DNA from: Verrucomicrobiales bacterium
GTDB taxonomy: Bacteria > Verrucomicrobiota > Verrucomicrobiia > Limisphaerales > UBA1096
Reading direction: 5' to 3'
Assembly (NCBI GenBank): GCA_011523195.1
Contig: WTHH01000008.1
Span: 1-5,338 of the forward strand
DNA: 5,338 bases
The position numbers and the translations under genes are program-made. The notes under the pieces were generated by a model that saw only the letters and a program-made list of their open reading frames with translations, was not told the DNA's origin and searched no databases. Below, piece by piece: positions 1-5,338 of this stretch; the first letter of the stretch is position 1; every line of letters starts with the position of its first letter.

Positions 1-840
1 GCCGTACGCGGCGAAGGCGGCGAACTGTTGAACCTCCGGGGCGAATCGTTCATGGAGGGCGTGCATCCGCTCAAGTCTCTCGCGCCGCGAGATGTCGTGG
101 CGCGTGCGATCGATAGCGAGATGAAGCGTTCCGGCGACGACCACGTGCTGCTCGACATCACCCACAAGTCGGCCCGTGCCATCATTGATCGCTTCCCGAA
201 CATTTACCAAACCTGCCTCCAATTCGGCCTCGACATCACCAAGGAACCGATCCCGGTCGTCCCGGCCGCGCACTATCAGTGCGGAGGGGTACAGGTCAGC
301 CACGACGGCGAAACCGGCATCTCCGGTCTGTACGCAATCGGCGAAGTTTCCTGCACCGGCCTACACGGAGCCAATCGCCTGGCGAGCAACTCCCTGCTCG
401 AGGCACTGGTCTACGCGCACCGCGCAGCCGCGCATGCGTTGGCCCACCCTGCTCCAGTGGTCGACTCGCCGCTCCCCGATTGGCATTCGGGCGACGCGAC
501 AGACGCGGACGAGATGGTCGTCGTCTCCCATAACTGGGACGAGCTACGCCGCATGATGTGGGACTACGTCGGAATCGTCCGTACAACCAAGCGGCTCAAG
601 CGCGCACTCTCCCGCGTCAAGCACCTCCAGGAGGAGATTCAAGAGTACTATTGGGATTTCACCGTCACCAGCGACCTGTTGGAACTGCGCAACCTCGCCA
701 CCGTCGCCGAGCTGATCGTCCAGTCAGCCCTCCTGCGGGAGGAAAGCCGAGGCCTGCATTACACACTGGATTATCCCGAACCGGTCGAGTCATTCGCCCA
801 ACGAAACACCCTCGTTGCCCGCGATAATAAAGAAGGTTAA
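1..840 (+). CDS. nadB: L-aspartate oxidase, C-terminal part (5' end outside the window)
   Basis: NadB is a soluble FAD enzyme that oxidises L-aspartate to iminoaspartate; NadA then condenses this to quinolinate for de novo NAD synthesis. The frame is open from base 1 and gives 279 codons before TAA at 838-840, about half of the usual ~530-residue protein. The piece starts in the VRGEG segment. It then shows APRD (near base 82), HYQCGGV (base 271; the His is the known active-site position in E. coli NadB), YAIGEV, and GANRLASNSLLEALV (base 367; catalytic Arg and the FAD-contacting SNS). The C-terminal helical domain has MWDYVGIVRTTKRL, LLELRNL and ESRGLHYTLDYPE. I recall all of these as near-identical in E. 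coli NadB, which separates it from the succinate dehydrogenase flavoprotein. A TTG at 28 and an ATG at 52 lie inside the domain and are not starts. No frameshift is seen. The palindromic repeat at 841 abuts the stop codon. Confidence 0.96.
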   Translation, partial: AVRGEGGELLNLRGESFMEGVHPLKSLAPRDVVARAIDSEMKRSGDDHVLLDITHKSARAIIDRFPNIYQTCLQFGLDITKEPIPVVPAAHYQCGGVQVSHDGETGISGLYAIGEVSCTGLHGANRLASNSLLEALVYAHRAAAHALAHPAPVVDSPLPDWHSGDATDADEMVVVSHNWDELRRMMWDYVGIVRTTKRLKRALSRVKHLQEEIQEYYWDFTVTSDLLELRNLATVAELIVQSALLREESRGLHYTLDYPEPVESFAQRNTLVARDNKEG

Positions 841-866
841 CGCTTGGCCAAGCGCTTGGTCAAGCG
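841..866. repeat. Double overlapping palindrome directly after nadB stop
   Basis: Two copies of a 14-bp palindrome overlap by two bases: CGCTTGGCCAAGCG (841-854, perfect) and CGCTTGGTCAAGCG (853-866, one mismatch). Together they form a larger dyad centred between 853 and 854. As RNA this would fold into a hairpin with an 11-bp stem, one G-U pair (847/860) and a GCGC loop, extendable by A840-T867. It follows the nadB TAA at once, so it could end or stabilise the nadB transcript. However, no T-run follows (the next bases are taacgaaataatcg), so it is not a standard intrinsic terminator. The centre CCAAGCGCTTGG (848-859) also resembles the AAGCGCTT core of LacI-family operators. Bases 841-859 recur exactly, inverted, at 4544-4562 inside nagA. 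Confidence 0.85.
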
Positions 867-952
867 TAACGAAATAATCGAAAATTGGGCTTAAACCCGC
901 CCGCCGGTTGCGGTACATTGCCCGGCCTTTCCGGAAAAAACCGGCCGTTAAG
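867..952 (+). promoter_or_regulatory. Leader region before the oad genes, with possible weak promoter and hairpin
   Basis: This is the only non-coding stretch where a promoter for the downstream genes could lie. A poor sigma70-like pair can be drawn (ttaaac at 891-896, 17-nt spacer, tacatt at 914-919), but the match is only 3/6 and 4/6, so it may be chance. Bases 923-947 can fold as CGGCC-TTT paired with AAA-CC-GGCCG, an 8-bp stem with a two-base CC bulge, ending six bases before the ATG at 953. TTTCCGGAAA (928-937) inside it is itself a perfect palindrome. Such a hairpin could hinder ribosome access or protect the 5' end. No riboswitch fold is recognised. Confidence 0.25.
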
Positions 953-1168
953 ATGGAAAATGATCTGTTACTTATCTGTGCGATTGCGTTTGTCGCAGTC
1001 CTCGTCATCCTGTCATTACTCGCGGGCGTGATTGCCGGCATTTGCAAACTGTTTCCAGTAAAGGCCGTCGACCTGCCGGACCCCGGCGCCGAGGAGGCCG
1101 TACGACAGGCGGTGACCAAGGCGTTCCCTGGCTGCCGTGTTTCCGAGATTCGCGAAGTCAAACCGTAG
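953..1168 (+). CDS. oadG: Small membrane protein, probable gamma subunit of Na+-translocating decarboxylase
   Basis: This ORF encodes 71 residues from the ATG at 953. It has one strong membrane helix (about residues 5-32, LLLICAIAFVAVLVILSLLAG onward with one break at the next Gly/Ile run), then a short acidic and polar tail with PDPGAEEAVRQAV. That is the layout of OadG/MmdD-type gamma subunits, which are ~80 residues with one N-terminal helix and hold the alpha and beta subunits together at the inner membrane. Sequence identity to known gamma subunits is weak, so the call rests mainly on size, topology and position just before oadA and oadB, the same order as in Klebsiella oadGAB. The frame stays open upstream to a TTG at 908, which would add 15 basic residues (86 in total). 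I prefer the ATG because the helix then starts near the N-terminus as in the family. No clear Shine-Dalgarno precedes either start. The gap to oadA is 33 nt. Confidence 0.62.
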   Translation: MENDLLLICAIAFVAVLVILSLLAGVIAGICKLFPVKAVDLPDPGAEEAVRQAVTKAFPGCRVSEIREVKP

Positions 1169-1201
1169 CCCCAGCAATCTTTACCCTTTCCGTTCAGCTC
1201 A

Positions 1202-3028
1202 ATGATCTTCACTGAAAAGAAAAAAGAAATCCGGGTGATGTTCACCCCGTTCCGCGACGGTCTCCAAAGTGTCTTTGGAGGCAAAACGCGGCTGAAAGAC
1301 ATACTCCCTGCCATCGAGGCCTCGGCCGCAGCCGGCATCCGCCACTTCGAATTCGGCGGCGGCGCCCGGTTTCAGGCTCCGTTTTTTTACGTGGGCGAAG
1401 ATCCGTTCAAGTGCATGGCTGAAATCCGCAAGACAGTCGGCCCGGACGCCGACCTGCAGATTCTCACCCGCTCAGCCTCCGGCGTCACCCTGACCACCCA
1501 GCGCACCTCCACCCTAGCGCTGCAGGCCAAGCTGATGCACAAGCACGGGACCACAATCGACCGCAACTTCGACTTCATGAACGACGTCGACAATCTGGTC
1601 AAAACCGGCCAGCCGATTGTCGACTCCGGCATGCACCATCAGGTTTGCGTCGCGCTCATGGGCTTGCCGTTCAAGTCCGACAAAGCGCACACGCCGGAGT
1701 TTTACATCAACATCGTCCGCGAACTGCTCAAGCGCGACATTCACTTTGACTCGGTTTGCCTCAAGGATGCCTCCGGCACAACTGACCCGCATACCTGCTA
1801 CGAGACAGCCAAGGGCATCAAGGCAATCCTCCCGCCGGAGATTCCATTGGTGCAGCACACGCACGACACCGCCTCCACCGCCGTGGCCTGTTACATGGCC
1901 GGCATCGCGGGTGGCGTGGACAGCATCGATCTGGCCGTGCGCCCGTTGGCCTCCGGCACCTCGCAGCCGGACGTCCGCTCCATGGCGCACGCTCTCAAGG
2001 GAACCGGTTACAGTCTCGATATCGATCCGGACAAGATGGACGAGATTGAGTCCATCCTGAACAAGGGCCTGAGCGAATACGAATTCAACCCAGTCACCAC
2101 CTCGGCAGACGCCCGTGTGGTTGGCTTCCCAATGCCCGGCGGCGCCATCGGCCCGAACGTGCACATGATGAAATCCGCCGGTATCCTCGACAAGTACAGT
2201 GATGTACTGGCCGAGTTCCCCGAAGTTGTTCGCGCCGGCGGAGGCTGGACCAGTGTCACCCCGGGTAGCCAGCAGTACTGGCTGCAGGCGTTCAACAACG
2301 TCCTACACGGTCGTTGGGAAAAGATTGATGCCGGTTACGGCAAATCGATTCTGGGTTACTTTGGCCGACCGCCGCTGACGCCCGATCCAGAGGTGGTCAA
2401 GATTGCTGCCGAAAAACTCGAGATGCCGCCGTTCGATGGCGACCCACTCGAGGAGGCACCGGACACGCTCGTCGAAGCCGAAGCCGCACTAAAAGAGCGC
2501 GGACTGGAGGTTACGGACGAAAACAAGTTTCTCGTCGCGGCCGCAATTGTTCCCGGCAAAAACATGGAACTCAACGAAGGGATCCGCCTGCTGGAGAATC
2601 GTTCCAAGATCACCCTCCCCCTCAAAAAGGAAGAGAGCGACTCCCCGGCGGCCGCTGCCATCACAGCCCCGACAAGGACTTCCGTCACCGTCACCGAGGG
2701 AGGCAACACCCGAACCTACGAAGTCGTTGTCGAGCCACCGGCATCTGCTGCAGCCCCTGCCCCGGCAAGCGGCCAAGCTGCACCAGCCGCCGCAGGTGGT
2801 GGCGCGGCGACCGATGTATTTTCACCATTCGAAGGCAACGTCGAGTTGGTTGAAGTCAACGTCAAGGTGGGCGACACCGTGACACAGGGTCAGGTGGTTG
2901 CAGCGGTGGAAGCCATGAAGGCCAAGCACGACGTTAAAGCGCCCTGCGCTGGTCGAGTGTCCGCCGTCCACGCCTCCATCGGCAACGAGGTCTCCGCCGG
3001 AAAACCCATTCTAAGTATCGAATCCTAA
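1202..3028 (+). CDS. oadA: Biotin-dependent carboxyltransferase, alpha subunit of Na+-pumping (oxaloacetate-type) decarboxylase
   Basis: This 608-residue protein has the standard three-part OadA build. Residues ~10-275 are the TIM-barrel carboxyltransferase, with FRDG (D19), TRSASG (R90), CLKDASG (K188) and HTHDT (H219, H221). These match the metal-binding Asp and two His, the carboxylated Lys and the substrate-side Arg of OadA/pyruvate carboxylase. Residues ~290-470 are the PYC_OADA conserved domain (PMPGGAIGPN, VTPGSQQYW, GYFGRPPLTP). After an Ala/Pro-rich flexible linker (~512-537) comes a biotinyl domain (538-608) with EAMKA, K573 being the biotin site. It moves a carboxyl group from substrate to biotin in the cytoplasm, for OadB to decarboxylate. 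Two points differ from textbook OadA: RDAHQS is replaced by RDGLQS, and the Met after the biotinyl Lys is Ala. The substrate (oxaloacetate or a related acid) is therefore inferred. The start at 1202 is kept because KKEIRVMFTPFRDG is the usual family N-terminus; the ATG at 1238 would cut the first strand. No Shine-Dalgarno is visible. Confidence 0.9.
   Translation: MIFTEKKKEIRVMFTPFRDGLQSVFGGKTRLKDILPAIEASAAAGIRHFEFGGGARFQAPFFYVGEDPFKCMAEIRKTVGPDADLQILTRSASGVTLTTQRTSTLALQAKLMHKHGTTIDRNFDFMNDVDNLVKTGQPIVDSGMHHQVCVALMGLPFKSDKAHTPEFYINIVRELLKRDIHFDSVCLKDASGTTDPHTCYETAKGIKAILPPEIPLVQHTHDTASTAVACYMAGIAGGVDSIDLAVRPLASGTSQPDVRSMAHALKGTGYSLDIDPDKMDEIESILNKGLSEYEFNPVTTSADARVVGFPMPGGAIGPNVHMMKSAGILDKYSDVLAEFPEVVRAGGGWTSVTPGSQQYWLQAFNNVLHGRWEKIDAGYGKSILGYFGRPPLTPDPEVVKIAAEKLEMPPFDGDPLEEAPDTLVEAEAALKERGLEVTDENKFLVAAAIVPGKNMELNEGIRLLENRSKITLPLKKEESDSPAAAAITAPTRTSVTVTEGGNTRTYEVVVEPPASAAAPAPASGQAAPAAAGGGAATDVFSPFEGNVELVEVNVKVGDTVTQGQVVAAVEAMKAKHDVKAPCAGRVSAVHASIGNEVSAGKPILSIES
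1260..1282 (+). other. Perfect inverted repeat early in oadA coding sequence
   Basis: CTCCAAAG (1262-1269) and CTTTGGAG (1273-1280) are exact inverted repeats around a TGT loop. The mRNA stem can grow to 10 bp with one U-G pair (1260-1269 with 1273-1282). It lies about 60 bases into oadA, in the codons for GLQSVFGG. It may be a by-product of codon choice in a conserved motif, or it could slow early translation; the sequence alone cannot decide. Confidence 0.4.
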
Positions 3029-3029
3029 A

Positions 3030-4205
3030 ATGGAGATCCTCGAAAAACTGATCGACAGTTCAGGCTTCGTCGGCTTGGAGTGGCAAAATGGTTTGATGTT
3101 CATCGTAGGCGGCATCCTGATCACGCTTGCCATACGTAAGAACTTCGAACCCTTGCTCCTTGTTCCAATCGGCTTCGGAGCAATCTTGGCGAACATACCG
3201 GGTGCTGAAATGGTGGCGAACGATAAGGACTTGTATCCAGTGGACGCAAAAGACAAATGGCCATTATTTGCCTTTATTTACAATTATGCGGTAAGCAAAG
3301 CGGAATTATTGCCACCGATTATTTTCATGGGCGTAGGTGCCCTGACTGACTTCCGCCCGCTACTCAGTCGGCCTATCACCTTCCTGCTGGGAGCTGCGGC
3401 TCAATTGGGAATTTTCTTCGCGGCACTCGGCGCATTTTACCTGTTCGGGTTTTCAGTCAAAGAGGCGGCAGCCATCGGTATCATTGGCGGGGCTGATGGT
3501 CCGACGACTATTTTCCTTACTGCAAAACTCGCACCCCATCTGCTCGGGGCTGTCGCGGTGGCTGCCTACAGTTACATGGCACTGGTTCCGGTAATTCAAC
3601 CTCCCATCATCAGGGTTTTGACGACCCAAAAAGAACGCGAGATCGACATGCCACAGGCGCGACCCGTCTCCAAAGCTGCAGTGTTAATTTTCCCGGTCGC
3701 CACATGTTTGATCACAGTGCTGTTTATTCCTGCGAGTGGCCCGCTGCTCGGGATGCTCATGTTTGGAAACCTACTTCGCGAATCCGGCGTCACCCAGCGC
3801 CTTAGCTCCACCGCAAGCGGCCCCCTCATCAACATCGTCACGATCTTTCTGGGCCTAATCGTCGGCGCAACAATGGAAGGCACGGCGTTTCTTAAAGGGA
3901 GCACTCTCGCCATCCTTGCGCTTGGCATGGTGGCATTCTGCCTGAGCACGGCAGGCGGTGTCGTGTTCGCCAAATTGCTGAATCTCGTTCTGCCAAGCGG
4001 AAAAAAAATCAACCCCTGTATCGGGGCAGCCGGGGTTTCTGCCGTGCCGATGGCCGCACGTGTGGTACAGTCATTCGTCTCCGGCAAAACCAACGGGCGC
4101 GTCAATCCGCTGATGGCTGCGATGGGGCCGAACGTCGCCGGGGTGGTCGGTTCTGCTGTGACGGCCGGCGTTTTCCTGACCCTGATCGAAGCGTTCTCAA
4201 AATAA
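3030..4205 (+). CDS. oadB: Na+-translocating decarboxylase beta subunit
   Basis: This 391-residue polytopic inner-membrane protein decarboxylates carboxybiotin on OadA and couples this to Na+ export. The N-terminal block (LAIRKNFEPLLLVPIGFGAIL) is typical of the family. Next come GGADGPTTIF with D156, AAYSYMALVP with Y182, NIVTIFLGLIVGAT, NPCIGAAGVSAVPMAARV, and MGPNVAGVVGSAV. The spacing of D156, Y182, N328, G332, S337 and R344 mirrors the functional D203, Y229, N373, G377, S382 and R389 of Klebsiella OadB, so the Na+ and proton path looks intact. It is shorter than Klebsiella OadB (433) and closer in length to MmdB/GcdB-type subunits. The start codon lies one base after the oadA stop, which suggests translational coupling; no Shine-Dalgarno is seen. 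Bases 3241-3320 are only about 39% GC, well below the rest, in the segment for a periplasmic loop and the next helix. The beta subunit alone does not tell whether the substrate is oxaloacetate, methylmalonyl-CoA or another acid. Confidence 0.95.
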   Translation: MEILEKLIDSSGFVGLEWQNGLMFIVGGILITLAIRKNFEPLLLVPIGFGAILANIPGAEMVANDKDLYPVDAKDKWPLFAFIYNYAVSKAELLPPIIFMGVGALTDFRPLLSRPITFLLGAAAQLGIFFAALGAFYLFGFSVKEAAAIGIIGGADGPTTIFLTAKLAPHLLGAVAVAAYSYMALVPVIQPPIIRVLTTQKEREIDMPQARPVSKAAVLIFPVATCLITVLFIPASGPLLGMLMFGNLLRESGVTQRLSSTASGPLINIVTIFLGLIVGATMEGTAFLKGSTLAILALGMVAFCLSTAGGVVFAKLLNLVLPSGKKINPCIGAAGVSAVPMAARVVQSFVSGKTNGRVNPLMAAMGPNVAGVVGSAVTAGVFLTLIEAFSK

Positions 4206-4214
4206 TCTCCCGCC

Positions 4215-5338
4215 ATGGCCAACGGCGAAGTTCACGCCTGGAATATCCTCGACCGTCAACCGGTCCTGGCCAAGTGGGATAACGGCATCTTTACGGACAT
4301 CACCCCCACCACCGAACCGCCTGCACAAAACAAGTGGATCGGGCCGCCTCTCGTTGACCTGCAAGTCAACGGCTTTGCCGGAATCGATTTTCAGCAAGAC
4401 GGCCTCACGGCGGAACAGTTGCTCCATGCAACAAATGCGCTTGGCCAAGCGGGTTGCGGTCGTTTCTTTTTCACTCTAATCACCGACGACTGGGAGGCGA
4501 TGACCCGACGCTTGGCCAAGGCCAAGCAGCTTCGCGACGCCAACCAAGCGCTTGGCCAAGCGATCGCTGGTTGGCATATCGAGGGGCCGTTCCTCTCAGC
4601 CGAACCCGGCTACTGCGGCGCACATCCGCCCGACCTGATGCTTGATCCCACGCCGGAACAGCTCGAGGAAATCCGGGAAATCACCAGCGACGATCCAGTG
4701 CTGCTCACGATGGCCCCGGAACGTGAAAGCGGCTTGTCGGCATTTGCCAAAGCGCGCGAGCTTGGTTTCCGGGTTTCGATCGGCCACACGAACGCGCCCG
4801 GGCACATCATGCGGCGTGTCACTGCGGGTGGCTCTACCGGCTTCACACATCTCGGCAACGGCTGTCCCGCAGAGATGAAGCGTGACGACAACATTTTATG
4901 GCGTGGCCTCGACACACCCGGCCTAACGTACAGCCTCATCCCTGACCGGTGGCATGTTAGCCCTGCCCTGTTCCGCATCCTCCACCGGTTGATCGACCGG
5001 GACACCCTCTATTACACGACCGACGCCATGGCCGCTGCCGGTTCCACACCCGGTAAATACTCTCTCGGCCATCTCGAACTTGAAGTGGGACCAGAGGAAA
5101 TTGTCCGGTTGCCCGGAACGCCAAATCTTGCCGGCTCCGCGCTGACTCCGATCAATGCCATTCGCCACGCCGCTGACATGCTTCGCTGCGACTGGCAGGA
5201 CATTTGGAAACACTACAGCACGATCCCAGCGCAGTTTGCAAAATTGCCCGACGGATTTGAGCCCGGCGCTCGCTCGGAATTTGTCGAGATAGAAACCGGC
5301 CCGGGCGACCGCATCGAGTCCGTTCGGCTATACCGCCC
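4215..5338 (+). CDS. nagA: N-acetylglucosamine-6-phosphate deacetylase (3' end at or just beyond the window edge)
   Basis: The ATG at 4215 opens 374 codons that stay open to the last base. This is about full family length (E. coli 382), so few codons are missing. NagA is a cytoplasmic amidohydrolase that removes acetate from GlcNAc-6-P to give glucosamine-6-P. The motifs appear in order: LVDLQVNGFAGIDF (residues 47-59, with QVNG instead of HxH, as in single-metal E. coli NagA); HIEGPFLS with E123; GAHPP with H137; SIGHTNA with H191; THLGNG with H212; DRWH with H248; TTDAMAAAG with D270, the catalytic base; and NLAGSALTP (304-312). All expected metal and catalytic residues are present. Oddities are the THLGNGCPAEM segment in place of E. 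coli HLYNAMP, and a C-terminus reading PGARSEFVEIE where the family usually has an ADLV-type motif. Three palindrome copies lie in codons 75-116. It starts nine bases after oadB without a Shine-Dalgarno and is probably co-transcribed. Specificity for GlcNAc-6-P is inferred; a related N-acetyl-sugar phosphate is possible. Confidence 0.9.
   Translation, partial: MANGEVHAWNILDRQPVLAKWDNGIFTDITPTTEPPAQNKWIGPPLVDLQVNGFAGIDFQQDGLTAEQLLHATNALGQAGCGRFFFTLITDDWEAMTRRLAKAKQLRDANQALGQAIAGWHIEGPFLSAEPGYCGAHPPDLMLDPTPEQLEEIREITSDDPVLLTMAPERESGLSAFAKARELGFRVSIGHTNAPGHIMRRVTAGGSTGFTHLGNGCPAEMKRDDNILWRGLDTPGLTYSLIPDRWHVSPALFRILHRLIDRDTLYYTTDAMAAAGSTPGKYSLGHLELEVGPEEIVRLPGTPNLAGSALTPINAIRHAADMLRCDWQDIWKHYSTIPAQFAKLPDGFEPGARSEFVEIETGPGDRIESVRLYR
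4438..4451. repeat. 14-bp palindrome copy within nagA
   Basis: This is a perfect copy of CGCTTGGCCAAGCG. With the preceding G it reads in frame as Ala-Leu-Gly-Gln-Ala (residues 75-79), in the helix before the CGRFFFTLIT strand. It is identical to 841-854 and 4549-4562. Confidence 0.85.
4509..4520. repeat. Partial palindrome copy within nagA
   Basis: CGCTTGGCCAAG matches the first 12 of 14 bases of the palindrome and is followed by GCCAAGC, as if the right arm were shifted or duplicated. It is read in another frame than its two neighbours, as Arg-Leu-Ala-Lys (residues 99-102). It is less certain than the exact copies because a Lys/Ala/Arg-rich helix could give it by chance. Confidence 0.5.
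4544..4562. repeat. 19-bp repeat with 14-bp palindrome within nagA
   Basis: CCAAGCGCTTGGCCAAGCG is the exact reverse complement of 841-859. It contains the perfect 14-bp palindrome at 4549-4562 and the overlapping palindrome CCAAGCGCTTGG (4544-4555). In frame it again encodes Ala-Leu-Gly-Gln-Ala (residues 112-116), just before the IAGWHIEGPF active-site strand. The distance from the 4438 copy is 111 bases, a whole number of codons. Confidence 0.85.

Noticed and set aside
841..866. Canonical intrinsic terminator for nadB
   Set aside because: The stem is good but there is no T-tract after it, and the same sequence occurs within nagA coding sequence, so a repeat is the safer call.
908..952. TTG start giving an 86-residue gamma-like protein
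   Set aside because: The 15 extra residues are basic and overlap the leader hairpin; the ATG at 953 places the membrane helix as in the gamma family. The TTG cannot be fully excluded.
790..1338. 182-codon open frame on the minus strand
   Set aside because: It overlaps the end of nadB, the gamma-like ORF and the start of oadA. Its translation is Ser/Arg/Thr-rich with no recognisable domain, so it is a shadow of real genes.
1514..2164. 216-codon minus-strand frame inside oadA
   Set aside because: It lies fully opposite the conserved carboxyltransferase domain. The translation has a His/Val/Gly-rich, complement-of-coding look, and long antisense frames are common in GC-rich genes.
3596..4222. 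208-codon minus-strand frame inside oadB
   Set aside because: It lies opposite the most conserved OadB blocks, with no family resemblance or independent start signal.
4560..4567. GCGATCGC octamer identical to cyanobacterial HIP1
   Set aside because: It is a single occurrence, and nothing else in the window looks cyanobacterial. It probably arises where the 14-bp palindrome meets the next codons.
4197..5213. Several minus- and plus-strand frames of 63-131 codons over nagA
   Set aside because: The true gene is the plus-strand frame from 4215 with all NagA motifs; the others are overlapping shadows.
1..5338. Mobile element, CRISPR array, toxin-antitoxin or defence system
   Set aside because: No direct-repeat/spacer pattern, transposase, integrase, terminal repeats or small paired ORFs were found; all sizeable regions are explained by metabolic genes.

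Overview
The window is a compact, entirely plus-strand stretch of a bacterial chromosome with moderately high GC content. It carries four recognisable metabolic genes and one short membrane ORF. The genes, in order, are the 3' part of nadB (L-aspartate oxidase), a small gamma-type membrane subunit (oadG-like), oadA (biotin-dependent carboxyltransferase, alpha), oadB (sodium-pumping beta subunit), and nagA (N-acetylglucosamine-6-phosphate deacetylase), which runs to the right edge. No tRNA, rRNA, CRISPR array, transposase or phage gene is visible. The protein style suggests a Gram-negative, possibly marine, bacterium of the PVC group (Verrucomicrobiota, Planctomycetota or relatives). This rests on the THLGNG-type NagA, the divergent FRDG-type OadA and the lack of Shine-Dalgarno sequences. 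It is an inference from family resemblance, not proof.

Layout. Bases 1-840 are the C-terminal 279 codons of NadB, which makes iminoaspartate for NAD synthesis. Bases 841-952 are the only real intergenic gap; they begin with a double palindrome directly after the nadB stop and contain a second small hairpin. Bases 953-3028 hold the gamma-like ORF and oadA, separated by 33 nt. oadB (3030-4205) starts one nucleotide after the oadA stop. nagA starts nine nucleotides after the oadB stop, so the last four genes look like one transcription unit.

How the genes work together. The gamma-alpha-beta order matches the oadGAB arrangement of sodium-translocating decarboxylases. OadA moves a carboxyl group from a 2-oxo acid (probably oxaloacetate) or a related substrate to its own biotin. 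OadB releases CO2 and pumps Na+ out across the inner membrane, and the gamma subunit anchors the complex. nagA feeds amino-sugar carbon into glycolysis and may simply be co-transcribed.

The feature that ordinary annotation does not explain is a 14-bp perfect palindrome, CGCTTGGCCAAGCG. It occurs exactly three times (841-854, 4438-4451, 4549-4562) with two degenerate copies (853-866, 4509-4520). It lies both in the nadB-oadG gap and inside the nagA reading frame, which suggests an iterated genomic palindrome or a protein-binding site. No undescribed multi-gene system is evident.
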